Origin: Heligmosomoides polygyrus polygyrus | Taxonomy: Eukaryota > Nematoda > Chromadorea > Rhabditida > Heligmosomidae | DNA length: 64,000 bases | Reading direction: 5' to 3' | NCBI GenBank assembly: GCA_947396885.1 | Contig: OX377203.1 | Coordinates: forward strand, 27,097,253-27,161,252 | In this document: in pieces, positions 21,888-34,900 of the stretch | Layout: each line of letters starts with the position of its first letter | How positions within the stretch are numbered: position 1 is the first letter of the stretch | Made by a program: the position numbers and the translations under genes | The notes under the pieces: model-generated | What the model saw: only the letters and a program-made list of their open reading frames with translations | Databases searched by the model: none | Told to the model about the DNA's origin: nothing

Positions 21888-23587
21888 CACGCCGCAGCCA
21901 GCGTTGACCCGGGCGGAAAATATGGATCCTCCCTGCAATCCAAGTCGGGTTTTTACTGCTCTCCCAATCAGGTGGTGAAATACGTGTGAGTTGGGATAAT
22001 GAAAGAGGAGCTGTGTTTTCCAGCGATTCATTGACGTCATGCTCTGAACGGGTTTCTGATCAAACACAGGATAGGAGGCAGTGGAAAGAGAGGGGACTAA
22101 TGACGCTTTCGCGGCTCCCGCTCACGAGGACGCAGTTCAAGCTGAACTCGTCAGTTCCAAGCGCAGGCGGCGCCGATTACTGCAGCTCTTGCTTTTTCTG
22201 TAGAGGCATGTGGTGCAGTCTGCAGAAAGCTCGCATGAACCGTATGGATTTTCGTTTGTATCGCGCCCTTTACAACCAATCTTTCAATCTGTTCGGATCA
22301 GTGAATTGTTTCCACAGGCTTCTGGGGAGGGTGGAACGTTAATAGCCCTACGGCTGGTCATTGCAGGCCGTTGGCGTCGTTCAAGTCAATTACGCATTTA
22401 AACGGACTCTTCTAAGTCTCGCAAGAGTAATGGACGCAACCCTCCAAGCGATTTACTAGACTCGACTTTTCTCCTTCATCGTTTATTGACTACTGGTTAC
22501 TCCGGGTAAATGAGTAGTTGCGCCACTGCGAGTTCGTGTCATGTGTTGTGGGGCCTGCAAGAGCTTACGATGTGAACATTTGTTGTTCCGCTTGCAGGTT
22601 TTTTTCTTCGTTTAAGCCTTCATTCACATAGAATGGTAGATGAGGACCCGAGTCTGCTTGTTCCTGTGTGGTCTTAACAGAATGCATGCTTATTCCTCAG
22701 CTTAGGACGCATTGTTGATTGCGTTCAATTCATCGAGCTATTTAGTGTAAATTTTATCTCTTAGAGTTCAATTCGTCGCACTCCGATGTTTGGAAATGTG
22801 GTCGAGATTTGAAAAGGCATCTGGCTGGGAAAATCCTCTGAAAAACAGCCTGGGAAATGTTATGTACGGCAGTACTGGTCATTCCAGTTGCAAAGTGCTT
22901 GAGTTTCAAACGAGTTTCATAGAAAAGGTATTGCTGGATATGATTCGAGTTTCTCAAGGTTGCTCTTTGTTTAATTAACTACCCACTAAATCTATTGGTC
23001 TATTAAGAAAGAACACAATAGTGGGCTAATCGGACGTTATTTCGGAGAGTTATGGCTCTGGAAAAAAAGTAGTGGGCAAGTGGACGTTTGTAAAAGAAAG
23101 GGCGAAGGAACGTAACGTACGTACGTGTAAACGACGCACACATCTTTCTTTTCATGAGAGATTGTAAGATTTTTTGGTGAAATCAATTTGGAATTGAGAA
23201 GATTTTCATGCATTCTTATTGCTGTCCTGTTTAAGGGTTACCTAATAAAACGGATGTAAGCCTGTTGTCCACGCCGTTAATTCCCGAGGGGTGGTCTACG
23301 CATACTAGTTGCAGCTCGAATAAACAAGTCGAAGAAACTAGTGAAGTTGCTACCACTAGTTGTCATGGGAACCCAACAGATACTTCGTTCTCTGTAGGCG
23401 CAACCGTCGTCCTCTTTCCACTGTGAGAGACCTAGAGAGACCTAGTCAATAGGACTTGTTACGTGTACCACTGAAGTGGCGCTGATTTATCTCTTAAGTG
23501 ATGTTTGGCATAGTCTCGAGGTCCCCATCTTGCTGTGAATCAAAAGGGTAAAGCTATGTAAATGTAAATGGAAGACAAATTATGGTG
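21888..23587. other. No recognisable feature
   Basis: A 118-codon open frame at 21986-22342 has no recognisable domain and no ATG-proximal or splice evidence. No known repeat is seen. Confidence 0.35.
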
Positions 23588-23862
23588 TCAAGCATCCCCC
23601 ATTATGGGATGCGCCATGCATTCTACTTCTTTGGATATCGTGGCGACAATCTGAATGCATATTTGGTCTATACAGTGGATTGCGGTGACTAGCCGGTTTA
23701 GTAGGTCAATGTTTTGCCCCCAACGATAATCCTGGTACCAATTCACCTTGGAGTTTGGGCTGGGCCGGACTCGAACCAAGAGGCTCCTATTTTGCGTTGA
23801 AAGCCGGCGTGGTGCCATGCGCCGGCGTGGTGCCACTAATGCTGTGGTGCCATGCGCCCTAT
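23588..23862 (-). repeat. tRNA-derived SINE S1 with clear B-box
   Basis: Contains the body phrases GATGCGCCATGCATTCTACT and GGTACCAATTCACC, then GGCCGGACTCGAACCAAGAG, whose reverse complement gives a B-box GGTTCGAGTCC. This copy is the best evidence that S1 is tRNA-derived. Confidence 0.62.
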
Positions 23863-24243
23863 AGATGTAGATATCACTTTTGATTAGTACCAATACGCTC
23901 CTAAATCAATTGGATGGTGAGACGGTTCGATATGGGGGATGTTATCGCACCGAACAGACACAAATGAGCAGACATAGTATCCTTATCCCGCTGATGTCCG
24001 TTCTTCAATCGTCGTACATCAGCGCCAAGACTCCGCGCTACTAGGCCTTCTTATAATAAGTTGGAGCTGTGGAACGCAAATCACCAACTAGTTGCTGAAC
24101 GTCTTTTTTGTCGTAAGTGCTCGGTAATGCATTAAAAAGTGCGGCGACGAAAGCGCCAGCGGAAATAGCGACGGATTGTAACAAAAGCGAAAACAAAGTC
24201 TTTGACATATGGTCGGAGTGAGATTGATTATCCGTTCATTAAG

Positions 24244-24534
24244 ATGTATGACGACGTGCAGGACGTTGAAACATCTGCCTACTTAATATCAGTTCTGGTA
24301 GTTACTGTAGCGGTTCTGATTAGAGTGGTGTTGCTCTACGAGTCGTATGGCTGCTGCATCGCATGGCTAGCGTTTAGACTTTTCTCCGCTCCGTTTAGTA
24401 TCATCATAGGGATCACCGTTGTGAGTCATACATACAGGTCATACAAGGCGCTTTGTATCGTATTCTTACATATTTCACTCGCATGCCTGACTGTGATTGC
24501 AATGTTAGTGTTGGGCAAGATGCCGAAGTATTAA
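24244..24534 (+). CDS. Small multi-pass membrane protein candidate
   Basis: A 96-residue open frame from the ATG at 24244. After a short acidic N-terminus (MYDDVQDVETS) come three hydrophobic stretches: about residues 12-30, 36-58 and 70-90 (for example YLISVLVVTVAVLI and LACLTVIAMLVLG). It ends in KMPKY. An AATAAA poly(A) signal follows eight bases after the stop (24542-24547), which favours a real terminal exon. The frame is open a little upstream of the ATG, so an upstream exon is possible, but no good splice acceptor was seen. I do not recognise the family. It could be a nematode-specific small membrane protein or a chance ORF. Confidence 0.35.
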   Translation: MYDDVQDVETSAYLISVLVVTVAVLIRVVLLYESYGCCIAWLAFRLFSAPFSIIIGITVVSHTYRSYKALCIVFLHISLACLTVIAMLVLGKMPKY

Positions 24535-25344
24535 TCGCCGTAATAAAATGGACGTTATATGATTTTCGCTCAGACTGTCAACAGCATGTGAATTGCGCTG
24601 GCTGTAGCATTCGCAATTTGAAGTTTCGTGCAATTTTGTTGCTCGATATTCCTTCGCTTTGGACTGGATATTTCTGCACATCTCTCAATTCTTGTACCAT
24701 TTTGTTTAATGTGACGGTGGCTCTTATTTATGCTAAATATCCCTGCAAAACGGCGTTTACAGACGCCTGCAGCTGGCTTTGAAGTAATCTGAACAAAAAA
24801 AAAATTCGCATTATAACGAGAGTGGCGTCGTGACCGGAGCTGACCTTCATGCAATCTCACAAGCGTCTGTAAACACAAGCACAGAATAATCTTAACTTGC
24901 ATATGATTGGTGAAGAGCAGTGAAATGTGTGTCCTGAAGATAGCTCGTAGGCATGAAATAAATGTGCAAGTCTAGAGCGGTGTTCACTCCCTCATACATC
25001 CACAGAATTGCGCATACATATATAGTGGCTGTAGTAGAACATCTAGGCGTGACGCGATTAAGATGAAACCGCTAGTTATGATGATCGTACAATGTGGACC
25101 ACCGCTCTAGACGTCCACCTAAGATAACTGTCGGAATGTGCAGCCACTTCAGCTGCATTTATCCATGCTTCTTCAATGATGTCCTTGTTCTTGTTCAGTA
25201 GATTTGTCTGCCGCCTTTTAATAGAGGTGCCTTGTAAGAAGAATAACTGGAGCAGATACGAAGAAAGAGAAAAACTACTAAAATGCTACTAAAGTATAAA
25301 CTAACAACTACTGGGAAGGAAAAATTGTCGCCGAGTGATTTGTG

Positions 25345-26101
25345 AGGTGTATGACCTTGTGTTGTTCTGCAACATTAGCGGCCCACTTCTATTCACCATT
25401 GCCGGCAACAATTTTTGCAGCTTCCCATACATTTGGTCTAAATCACAGCAGTAAGACTCTGTATGATTGTGACTGCCTGACCAGGTTGCAAAAGGCTGTA
25501 ATGGATTACGACTTTACAACACCACCACAAAGAAAGCGTACCATTTTTTAGGGTGAAGGCCGGGTCTAGGAAAGGGTTTTTGGAGGAGCATCTTCATCCA
25601 GCTAGACAAATCCGAGCTTTCTGTTATCGTAAAGGACCCATTTTTCATCTGCAACTACATACCTATATGGCCTAGAAAAGGCTCATTTTTAAAGCGAACT
25701 AGCAGGTTGGAGCAAGTGTCGAAACGCGCCAGACGCTGCTCATCGGTCAGCTCATGAGGCACCACTTCGACATCTTCTTCGCCTTGCCGATTCTCGCCAA
25801 ATGTCTTACTACCGTACCGTGATATACGCCAAGGTCCTCTGCTAACGTACGTGTATTCGTCTCCGATTTGCTTCGACTGCTCTCCTCAAAACTTCATCGT
25901 CAAGCGACGACCTGCGCGCGCGACCCGGTTCTTCTTCGAGGTCAAAATTGCGAGAAGCGAATTTTTCGAAGCAAAGCCTCACCGTTCGTTCGCAAGGATA
26001 TTCCGTCCTGAAAGCGCCGCTAAGGTTACGGGATGCCTCTGCCTCAGAAGTCCCATAATAAATTCGTAAAGCATGACGACTTGATAGTCGCGTCGGTCCA
26101 T
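25345..26101 (-). pseudogene. mariner transposase relic
   Basis: Starting at an ATG (26101-26099) the - strand reads MDRRDYQVVMLYEFIMG, then in shifted frames RTVRLCFEKFASRNFDLEEE, a linker, and DEKWVLYDNRK, the block with the first catalytic aspartate (the conserved ..VTGDEKWVLYDN.. region). LHPKKW and a MLQNNTRSYT stretch follow, the latter at the position of the HDNARPHT block but with its aspartate replaced. The C-terminal DLAPSDYH part is not found before 25345. Several stops and frameshifts interrupt it. It is an old mariner of the Tc1/mariner superfamily; terminal repeats were not located. It is unlike the GC-rich mariner at 61.5 kb. Confidence 0.7.
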
Positions 26102-27444
26102 GACTTTACGGAGCCCTGGAAAAGCTCGTTTAGAGAAATTAGAGCGACAACCACATTTTTTTTCGGAAGAGCAGGAAAAAAACCACCGAACGGTGTGTGT
26201 GGCTTTCCTTAAGAGGTAACGATTTAGGGTAAAAACTTATTTTTTATACATACCTCGAAATGGAGATTAATTTTGCGACAACATAATACATAGAAGGATG
26301 GGTCTAGTTACGAAACACAACATAAAAAGCCTAAACTCTCTATAGTGAGTAGCGTAAAAAATAACTCTTATTGAGAACTGATTTGTATTGGTGAAAACGT
26401 AAGTTGGCCGGTCCCTGAAAACAGAAATACGCTAAATCGATGGCACATCTTATCCGGAGGCATCTAGAGTGTAGTATGTTTTTGGGATGGTTTCTCTCGA
26501 TTTCTGATATGCAGTGGAACACACGTGGTAGTCGGCAGCGCTGACTTATCGCTATGCAGCGTTGGGCGGCGCCTTCTGTGTGCGATTTTAGGCCTTTGAT
26601 TTTGGTTGCCTCTAGCCGTTTCAGAACTTGCTACAAGGCGATATGTTTCCTATGAATAAGGTATCTTTATTTTGATCTAATTTTCATACCACTAGGTGAA
26701 TGCTGCGTATAGGTACAGGTCAGCGCAGCCTTAAGCCCCGCTTTGGATCGTGTAGTGCTTTGTGTCAATTTGACTAACCCCAACAACAGTATGACATTAG
26801 AGGGGTAAAGACCCTGCTTTACGCGCGGAATGGCCGACATTTTCGTCGTCTGTTCTTCCTATGATCCGAGGAATGACCTTGTTTTGAGCAAAAAGAAATA
26901 TAGTAAAGCTTAGTAAGGAGTTGCTATCTGTTCGTCTGAGTAAGGAAGTACCAGCTACTCGTTAGGCAGGCGGAGCTCCTTGTTATCCCACAGGTTATGT
27001 TGTTTCGCAGGAAACGTATCAGAGCTTCGATTTAGGCCAAGGTTTGTTGTGGTTTTCGGGGAAGGGAAAGGGGTTGCCATCACTAAGACGGTAATGTTCA
27101 TAAGGACGTGTCGCATGGTGGTAGCGTCTCCTATTCAAGAATATAGCAGTGAGCGTGTGTGTTGACAACTGTGTCGTCTTTTTTGCCCTCCTGCAGTTGA
27201 TCGCAATCTACGAAGCTCCATCCTTCATTATCCCTTACTCAAGTGAAGGACATGAGCACGTGTTTTGTATTCCCTGTTGTGTTTGGTGATAGAAACCATG
27301 GCATTCACTTTCACTTGTACTTCTTATGCCAAGGTATTTGGCGTCGTGAAGAAATATAGGAGTCGGTTGAGCCTTCGTTGGACGTGCAAGCGGGCTATGT
27401 GGTATTTTGTGTTCGGTGATTGAATATTGGGTAAGACAGCATAG
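26102..27444. other. Gene-free stretch with a dispersed repeat fragment
   Basis: Bases about 26385-26475 resemble 2545-2640. Nothing else is recognised. Confidence 0.35.
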
Positions 27445-27655
27445 AGGACGGCGTTACTCAATCCGCTTTGGTATGCGCCACACATTATACTTTTACGGCA
27501 TGTGGAAGCGATTTGAATGCGTTTTTGGCCACACAATGACTTGTGGTGGGAGGGATGCAACGTTTGGTTGGCCTGGGCAGGAAATCCGATCCAAGAACCC
27601 GGTATGAGGGGCACGCTATAGCCGGAGCCCTCCTCTGACTAGCTGCACGCGCCTA
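27445..27655 (-). repeat. tRNA-derived SINE S1
   Basis: Begins GACGGCGTTACTCAATCCG and continues TGCGCCACACATTATACTTT, TTTGGCCACACAATGACTTG, with a reversed head CCCTCCTCTGACTAGCTGCA. The middle of the body is shortened relative to 5296-5603. Confidence 0.6.
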
Positions 27656-27689
27656 ATTTCGCATTAACAGATCGCATTAATTATTCACC

Positions 27690-27925
27690 TTCGGGGATGC
27701 GCCACGCATTTTACTCTCACATGTTGTCGTGGAGGCAATCTTACATGATTTGTTGTGACCCGCCGATGAACAAATCAACAATATGTCATCCTTCCTAGAC
27801 AAGTCTGATACCAGTTCAACGACCTCGCAGGGAGGAAAGGTTTTGCTGGTCTTTGCGGAACTCGAAGCAAGAGCCTCTCTTCGGGGTCCTACTGCTGCGT
27901 TACCGCTTGCCTGCGCTAGCTGTAC
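27690..27925 (-). repeat. tRNA-derived SINE S1, diverged
   Basis: The phrases GGATGCGCCACGCATTTTAC, GATACCAGTTCA and GGAACTCGAAGCAAGAG (decayed B-box complement) occur in S1 order. It lies in tandem with the preceding S1 copy, same orientation. Confidence 0.55.
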
Positions 27926-28951
27926 TTCTTTGAACTCGTGAAAAGTGGAGTTGTGGAGCATACCTAAGCGATTGAGTGACCTTAAAAAATAGCGCATATG
28001 TGTGAATCATATAGACGACGGGAGCACTGCCTTCCATCGGTTTACTACCGCAAGGAATTGTGCAGTATAACACACACAGACATTGAACTACACGGAACGG
28101 TATGATATCACGTCGAGATAGAATACGTGACTCATCGAATGAAAAAAAAACTCCCGTCCCCTTCTCAACGACTATTTCATGTCAGCCTCTTGATTGATTT
28201 GTTAGATGTTTTCGCGCTTCATAACTTATTATTGGAGCGGCCCTATTGTATTGCAGCAGCTAGCAGCGCGAGGGGTGAAACAGTGGTAGTGCTAAGCTGC
28301 AATATTTCGGAGCTCCAGCCAAGCCGATGCACCAATGTCTACGTCTTGCCATCAGTATATGCGATGATGGTGAAACCTCTCAAAACTGGACAGGATTGTC
28401 TTTATTCTTGGATACTCTCACATTTCTGTATTGGTTTTTGGTGGCCCAAATGACACGATTAGGTCACAAATTGTTTCCCGTCGAACTTGAACTTTTCGCC
28501 TCATGTATGAGTAATACCTGCCGTGACTGTTCTTTGAGAGGAGGGCGGACGATTTTCCTCTGCGTCACTGTTCGGATGACGTCGAGCTGAACAATTGTGT
28601 TCGCTGAATTAACGTCGGAGCTGGCTGCTGCAGCGCTATGTCCTAATCCAAGTGTTGCTGGTATGTTGTAGCTCTTCGATGAGTACTAGAGTTTCGGTGT
28701 AGATAACCATCCGAATTCGATCAGCTAATCACCTAGGGCAGTGTAGCGTTTTGAGGGTTAAAGGTGCAAAGGGTGCACTCTTATGGATGTCGTTCAGATA
28801 ATTCGAACGCTTTTTCGTGTCTGAAACAGTCTTTAACGTGATCGTGTACTGAGATTATAGTCGATACTCTCTGAGAACAGCCTCCCTTTGTCAATCGCGG
28901 CGTGATAGGCATATCTTAAAGAGACGTGCCTCTCAATGATTTTTTAAACGT
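27926..28951. other. No recognisable feature upstream of the phosphatase gene
   Basis: No gene or known repeat is recognised. It would contain the promoter of the phosphatase gene if the 28952 exon is its first; no core promoter motif was identified. Confidence 0.35.
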
Positions 28952-31900
28952 ATGCTTTGGGCCTGTAAAAGGTTTGGGAAGCATATCAGTAGGACTGTTC
29001 AAGCTGTGAAGCCGAGATTGTTATCCACATTTTATTCGGCTGACGTCTCGGCGTTACCGCCTCCTTCAGAACCTGGAAAAGTCAAGCGAGGTTTGAAATA
29101 TTACTCGTCCCAAAACTATTTCAAGTCACTCTTCAGGTTTTGGAAGACAATCATTATTTTTAGCTTGAAAAATACATTTTTGATTGATTATCGGTCCTTC
29201 ATGCACCAGGCACTTAAAAAAAGATTGCGGCTCATTAAATAACCGGGTAACTGTTTCACAATTTATTCGTATCTTTTCTGAAAATACAGAAGTTTAAGCT
29301 TTTTATGGTTAGGGCAGCTAACATATAATTCTGGACCGTTGAAGGGAGTGTATTGATGTCTGAATGATAGCATTGAGTTGTTTTCAAATTAGGTTCATTT
29401 GCTCAATATTGGTGTACTAAACTAAAGCATGTTTTTTTACTCCAGCAATTACATGTGGTTAATGTTCCAACTAGCAGTACCAATCAATTTCCTAGAATTT
29501 TCTTTCTCTGTTGTAAGGAATCTGTCAGATTTGTGTACTAAGCAAGTTAAGTGATGTTCAGTTGTTGTAGGAAGTGTGTTAGCGTATTGACTCCTCGATG
29601 TGTTTCTTTTGAGCTTATATGTGGTTTTCGCGTTTGTTTTCGAGAAAATACCATGTCGGACCTCTTTACAAAGATCGTTTTCAGCCTATGCTTAGATGGT
29701 TGGAGGTGTGCGATTGCTAGCGTGCGGCCGGCTGGCCGTCAGAGCCGTTTTCTCTGCTTCTGCTCTTGACATCGGTTAGTTCCTTTAGCTTCGCTCTTAT
29801 TTCACACGTTTTTGTCTATCTATTTATACCGTTTTTTCACATAAAATTGGTCACTTTTCTGTCTAAATTCGTCGCTTTTAAAATCAATCTGAACGTCTTC
29901 CTAATCAAATCAAGCCCTTTCCACATTGAAATGAAAACTGCGAGACGGTTGGAATAACGCTTTGTTCAAGCAAAGTATAGTGTGACATTCCTCGAATTCT
30001 TTCTTCTTCGCCTGCCCAAATAAGTGGACACACTGTTTGAGGATATATAAAAATTTTCATTTTTTTCGAAGAAAAATAGTGAGCTGCAATTTGTTATCAA
30101 GTGCAGGAGGTAGAAGTCATTTATTATGTTAAAAGAAGAGATCGTATTACATTCGACTAGATTCTCGAGATCTTCGTTTGTTGATAGAACAAATTCTGCG
30201 TGTTGTTACACATTTGTCAACGGTACAACAACAGTTGTTAAGAGCACACATACCTTCACTTCACTGCTTAAAGTGAGCAGCGTTTGAACTATCAATCTAA
30301 ATAAACCAGAGCGAGCTCGTTGAGGCCATGGCGCAGTCCCTTCTTTTAACATAAAATTTTTTGTTTCCTTCCTGCGCTTGAAATAAATTTTGTTTCGTTT
30401 TTTTCCTTGGAAAATAATAATTATAGGAGACGGTGCGTTCGCTATTTTGGGCAACTGACCTAGAACATTTCGAAAAAGTCGTGCTAAATTTTCCTTCGAC
30501 AAAAAAATACCCAAATTCCCGTACAGTCGCAGTGTAATGTGAAAGAAGTTCGTTTTAATTTGGAAGATGCTCAGTTTGATTTCAAGTGTCAAGCTTGTTT
30601 GGAAGAGTGTCCAGTTTGATTTGAAGTGTCCAGCTTTACGTAAATGTACATAAAACGGCATATATGCGTGGGAAATCCAGGGAAGAAAATTCTGCATTGA
30701 GAATTATGCGGTAGAAAACAGGTTAGATGATGATGAGTTGTTTGTTTGTTGAGGAAGATACGTTTGTGCATTGGTATTACAATTTTCGTGTGGATTATTG
30801 CAAAGTTTTCGTCATTGTCCTTCAGTTGCGATTCATCCGCGGCCAATCATGTGCGACGCGATGTTTGCCTATTTCTTAGGGCTTTCCTGATCTTGTCGGC
30901 CAAGGTTTGCATGCATATCGAAGTACGAATGGCGGTTTCTTGCGTAGTCCTTGATCTCACCGCTGAGCACCTGCCTTTCGTCACAAGAGACAGCAGTTGA
31001 ATTTGTTTTTCAGCGCTCTATGAAATGGTGAGCATTGTGTAGTAATAATTTGCTTCTGAGGCTAGCGTCTTGAACCGCAGCATTGTGCAATCACTCCATC
31101 TCATCGTGATGATTACTGCGATACATCTTTGACTTTGGTGGTCGAAAATCGTATGCATAATATTTATTACACGAATAGTGTCGTGTGGTCATCAAAGTTA
31201 TTATAACTATCACAGTTATCAAGCGAACGATCATTAACTATAAAGGCACGTGATCGATTCGATCTACCATATTTGAGGCAGCAACGGTATAGTGGACTGA
31301 GATGTAGTTTTAGAAATGTCTTGAAGGCATTGTAGCTCAGTCGTTCTCTTCAACGCTGTTCGTATGATCTAATCAGTTAACCCGTGACACGCGGAAGTTT
31401 TTGAAGAGGTTTGATGCCGTGCGTTATCACGACATCGGTTTTTATAAGTGAAGAACCTCGTTATCAGTGCGTTCGGCTTGGCACGTAGCGCTGAAACGGC
31501 AGCGCAGCAATGAGATGTTCGGCTGCTTTGGGAAAATGACCTGTGAATATTGCGTGACCCTTGCCGACGTTTCAGGATCTGCCGTAGCCACGTCATGTTC
31601 GGATCCGTCTATTCCAAAACGCAATCTAACAACAGCACCCGCCAAAGGTGACAATGCTGCTCCGGCTTCACCTCCATCGCCATCAGTTGTGGCCAGCTGT
31701 GCTGGTTTTCCCAAGGTGTGTCTCACTGATTTCTTTGTTCCATGGATCAAGATGCTTCTGTAGATGTTTTAACTACGTTAACTAAGGCTGTTGTATTTTC
31801 AAGTGGTGGTATACTCTAAATAGCTCCTAAATGTCCTGCTAATTAAAATTGATAATTATATTTGCAAGGCGCGTTGTAGAGCAACCGGATGAGGGGTCAG

Positions 31901-34900
31901 ATGTCACCAGCACTCCGAGTCGACTTTATTTATTTGGGTCTTGTATGGGCCATCAATGCATTCCATCTTGGCGGGGTAGGTGAATTGGTAAGTACTTTTC
32001 TAGGAAAAATAAAACATTCATCGGTTGGGCCTGTCTGCTGGCTAAATAGGAGTCTCCACGTCACCACCACTTGATCCAGCAGAGGCACAGTACATGACGT
32101 ATCCCGCAAAGGGATTGAAAAACGAGGACCCTGCCCGTTGTCCTTTAGTTGGGCGTGTGGCATTTTATAAGGTAATAAAGATTTATAGTGAAGTTAAATC
32201 CAACAGCTCGAGACATTTAACCAGTGAAGGGTCTCAGGCGTTGTCTGAACAACGGAAATGAACGCCACAGCGGGAATCTCCTCCCTTCATGTAGAAGAAA
32301 AGCAGGTTCCACTTTTCAAAGTCCTTGAACATAACAAATTAGTGGGCTTAAAATCTATTAAGGAATCGCACAGCCGTACAAGGCAATACTATTCCAAACA
32401 TGAAATATGCCAAAAAGAAAAGTAAAAAGGGTAAAACGGGCACCTCCTAATTCCGCATCTATGAAAGAGTTTTTTGCTTGCTTGTGTATTTGACATTTGG
32501 ATTGCGTCGTGAGACTATGCGGTTCCATTATAATCCTTTAGCCTCCCCCTCCCTAACTCGATAGGTTTAGGGAATTTGAGAGTATGAAGAAGATTTCTCT
32601 ACTATTTGAAGGGCGGCGATTCTCATAGCGGTGTTCGTTTCGTCGTTCAGGCATAAGGCTGTTGGCGAGACTCTTTCCTTGGTAATAGGAACGCAAGGGC
32701 TAGCCTGCAATAGGATAGCTTTGAAGTTTCCTACTGTATTCCTCCACTGCGTAATGTGATCGACTCGCTTTCACAGCACTGGGGAACTGTGGCAAACTGC
32801 GTTTAAGAGCTCACACAGATCCATGACTATTGATCGGTATTGCTTAGTAATTTACTTGAAAAATGTGCCTTAGTATCTAAATAGTCTATGTTGCTCAACC
32901 TGTAACAACGTTGACAATTGTTCTGCGTTCATTTTTGAGTGTGAACTAGTTGAATCGTTTTGAAATGGGGTGCGTGGTATCAGAGTCGAAGGAGGCGCCG
33001 GCTGTGGCGGTCCCCCAAAGAGGTTTATGGTTCGGGTTTGATAAACACGACTTGCTCATCGACCCCATGTCTATCTGCAGCAGGACATTGGTTCGGTGCA
33101 ACAGAATTGGGCAGTGTTGTGCATGAATGAGGGAAAGAAAAACTCCTGGTTCCGCGCTCCCTCATCAACACGTGCGCCGTGGAAATCGACAAAGACATGG
33201 CTTAGCTTCGTTTACCAAGGCTTTCCTCCCCTTATGTCTAGTGGCGAATTTCTCATTTAAACGGCTTCCGTAGAAGTAAAGTGCCTGGACCATCCTGCAA
33301 AAGGACCGATTTATGAGTGCTTTGATCCCCAATAATGACTTGACATTCGTGAAATGTTTTTTTAAGGGATATAATTTAATTAATTTTCGATTAATTTTTA
33401 AGGGATATAATTTCTTGTGAGTCTTGTAGATCATTGTAGATCATGTGGCTCCATGTTTCCTTTGAATGTTACCCCGAAATGGTTTATGTTCGCTTTCAGG
33501 ACATGCAGAAGGGGCCTTCGACAGTGCTAGATTCCGGTGTGTTCGGTGATGACGCTTGCTTCATCTCGAGGTTTAAAAACACTTTTGTCGTTGGTGAGTT
33601 ATGATCGTCTTATTAGTACTATAATGCCAGTTGTTCGCCGTTATCGCTGCTATTAGTCGTACTTCGTTGCAGAGAGAAAGCTTTGTCATTGTTGTTTTTC
33701 CTTTAGGTGTTGCTGACGGTGTTGGTGGATGGCGTAAGTACGGCATTGACCCATCCGAGTTCAGCCGAAAACTGATGCGAGAATGTGAGAAGCGCGTGAG
33801 CAGCGGGGATTTCGATCCAAAGAATCCGGAAACGTTGCTTGAGAAAGCCTTCAAGGCGACAGCAGAAGCTCCTCGTCCAGTCGGTGAGTTTCGACCAACT
33901 ATTTTCTGCACAGATGAGCAGTGGAGGTCAGGCACACATGTCACTGGCTGATTTTTATGCCTCCTACAGCTCTTCTGGGAAATGAGGAAGCCGTTCATAA
34001 GGCTCCTTATAGTCACTGCTTCGTTTGGTCCGAAGAAAACATTCACAGAAACTCTGCTTTTAGGGTCATCAACGGCGTGCGTTCTTGTTGTTCACCAGGA
34101 AACATTGTACTCAGCAAATTTGGGTGACTCCGGCTTTATGGTGGTGCGAAACGGACGAGTGATCACTAAAAGCGAAGAGCAAGTGCACTACTTCAACGCA
34201 CCATTTCAGCTGACGATTCCCCCTGAGGGTAAGGTTGTTTTACCCAAAGGCGATTCAATATGCTTGGTTTGCAAAAGAGCGGTGACACAGGCTACTAAAT
34301 AACATTTTTATTTACTTCCTTAAGGTTACCGCGGCTTCATCGGAGACACTCCGGATCTAGCGGACAAGTCGGAAATCCGCGTTCAAAAAGGAGACATCGT
34401 GATTTTGGCCACGGATGGGCTGTGGGATAATCTGACGGAACAGCACGTTCTTGACCAACTCCGACCGCTTATCGAAGAGAAGGCCACCGTGCAAGAGGTA
34501 AGGTTGATGTTCGTATTCGATCTAGTCTTTTTCGATTAAAGCGTCTCGGTAGAACCGCAACGGATGTTAAACAAACTCTTTTCGTAATCACATCAATGTT
34601 TGGTGAAGAGCCACTAGGCTGTAACACGTACTGTAGAAACGTAAATGCACCCTGCCTTGCTTGGGTTTTAGCAGTTAGAATAAATAAATAAGTGCTTCTC
34701 TTATGAATGAACCTTAAAATACGTTATTTAATTCTAAAAACCGTCAGGAGGTGGTAGGCTCAACATGCTTGAATGTCTAATATATATATACAACAATTTT
34801 AACGTCAAATTGGTCGCTTTTCAAATCGATAGAATTAGGTGCGAATCTATAAATAGAGAATGTTCATATTTCTATAGTGTTATGAAACGACGCAATAGCA

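Noticed and set aside
21986..22342. 118-codon plus-strand ORF as a gene
   Set aside because: No domain, no poly(A) signal nearby, and no support beyond length.
30206..30697. 163-codon minus-strand ORF
   Set aside because: It lies in a foldback element whose other copies do not keep the frame.
32079..32171. Open stretch ending at a GTAATA donor ([21 protein letters not shown]), a possible extra phosphatase exon
   Set aside because: PTC7 homology runs directly from ASCAGFPK (31715) to DMQKG (33500), so nothing is missing between them. The acceptor is also poor.
33573..34046. 157-codon minus-strand ORF
   Set aside because: Antisense to conserved phosphatase exons and their introns.
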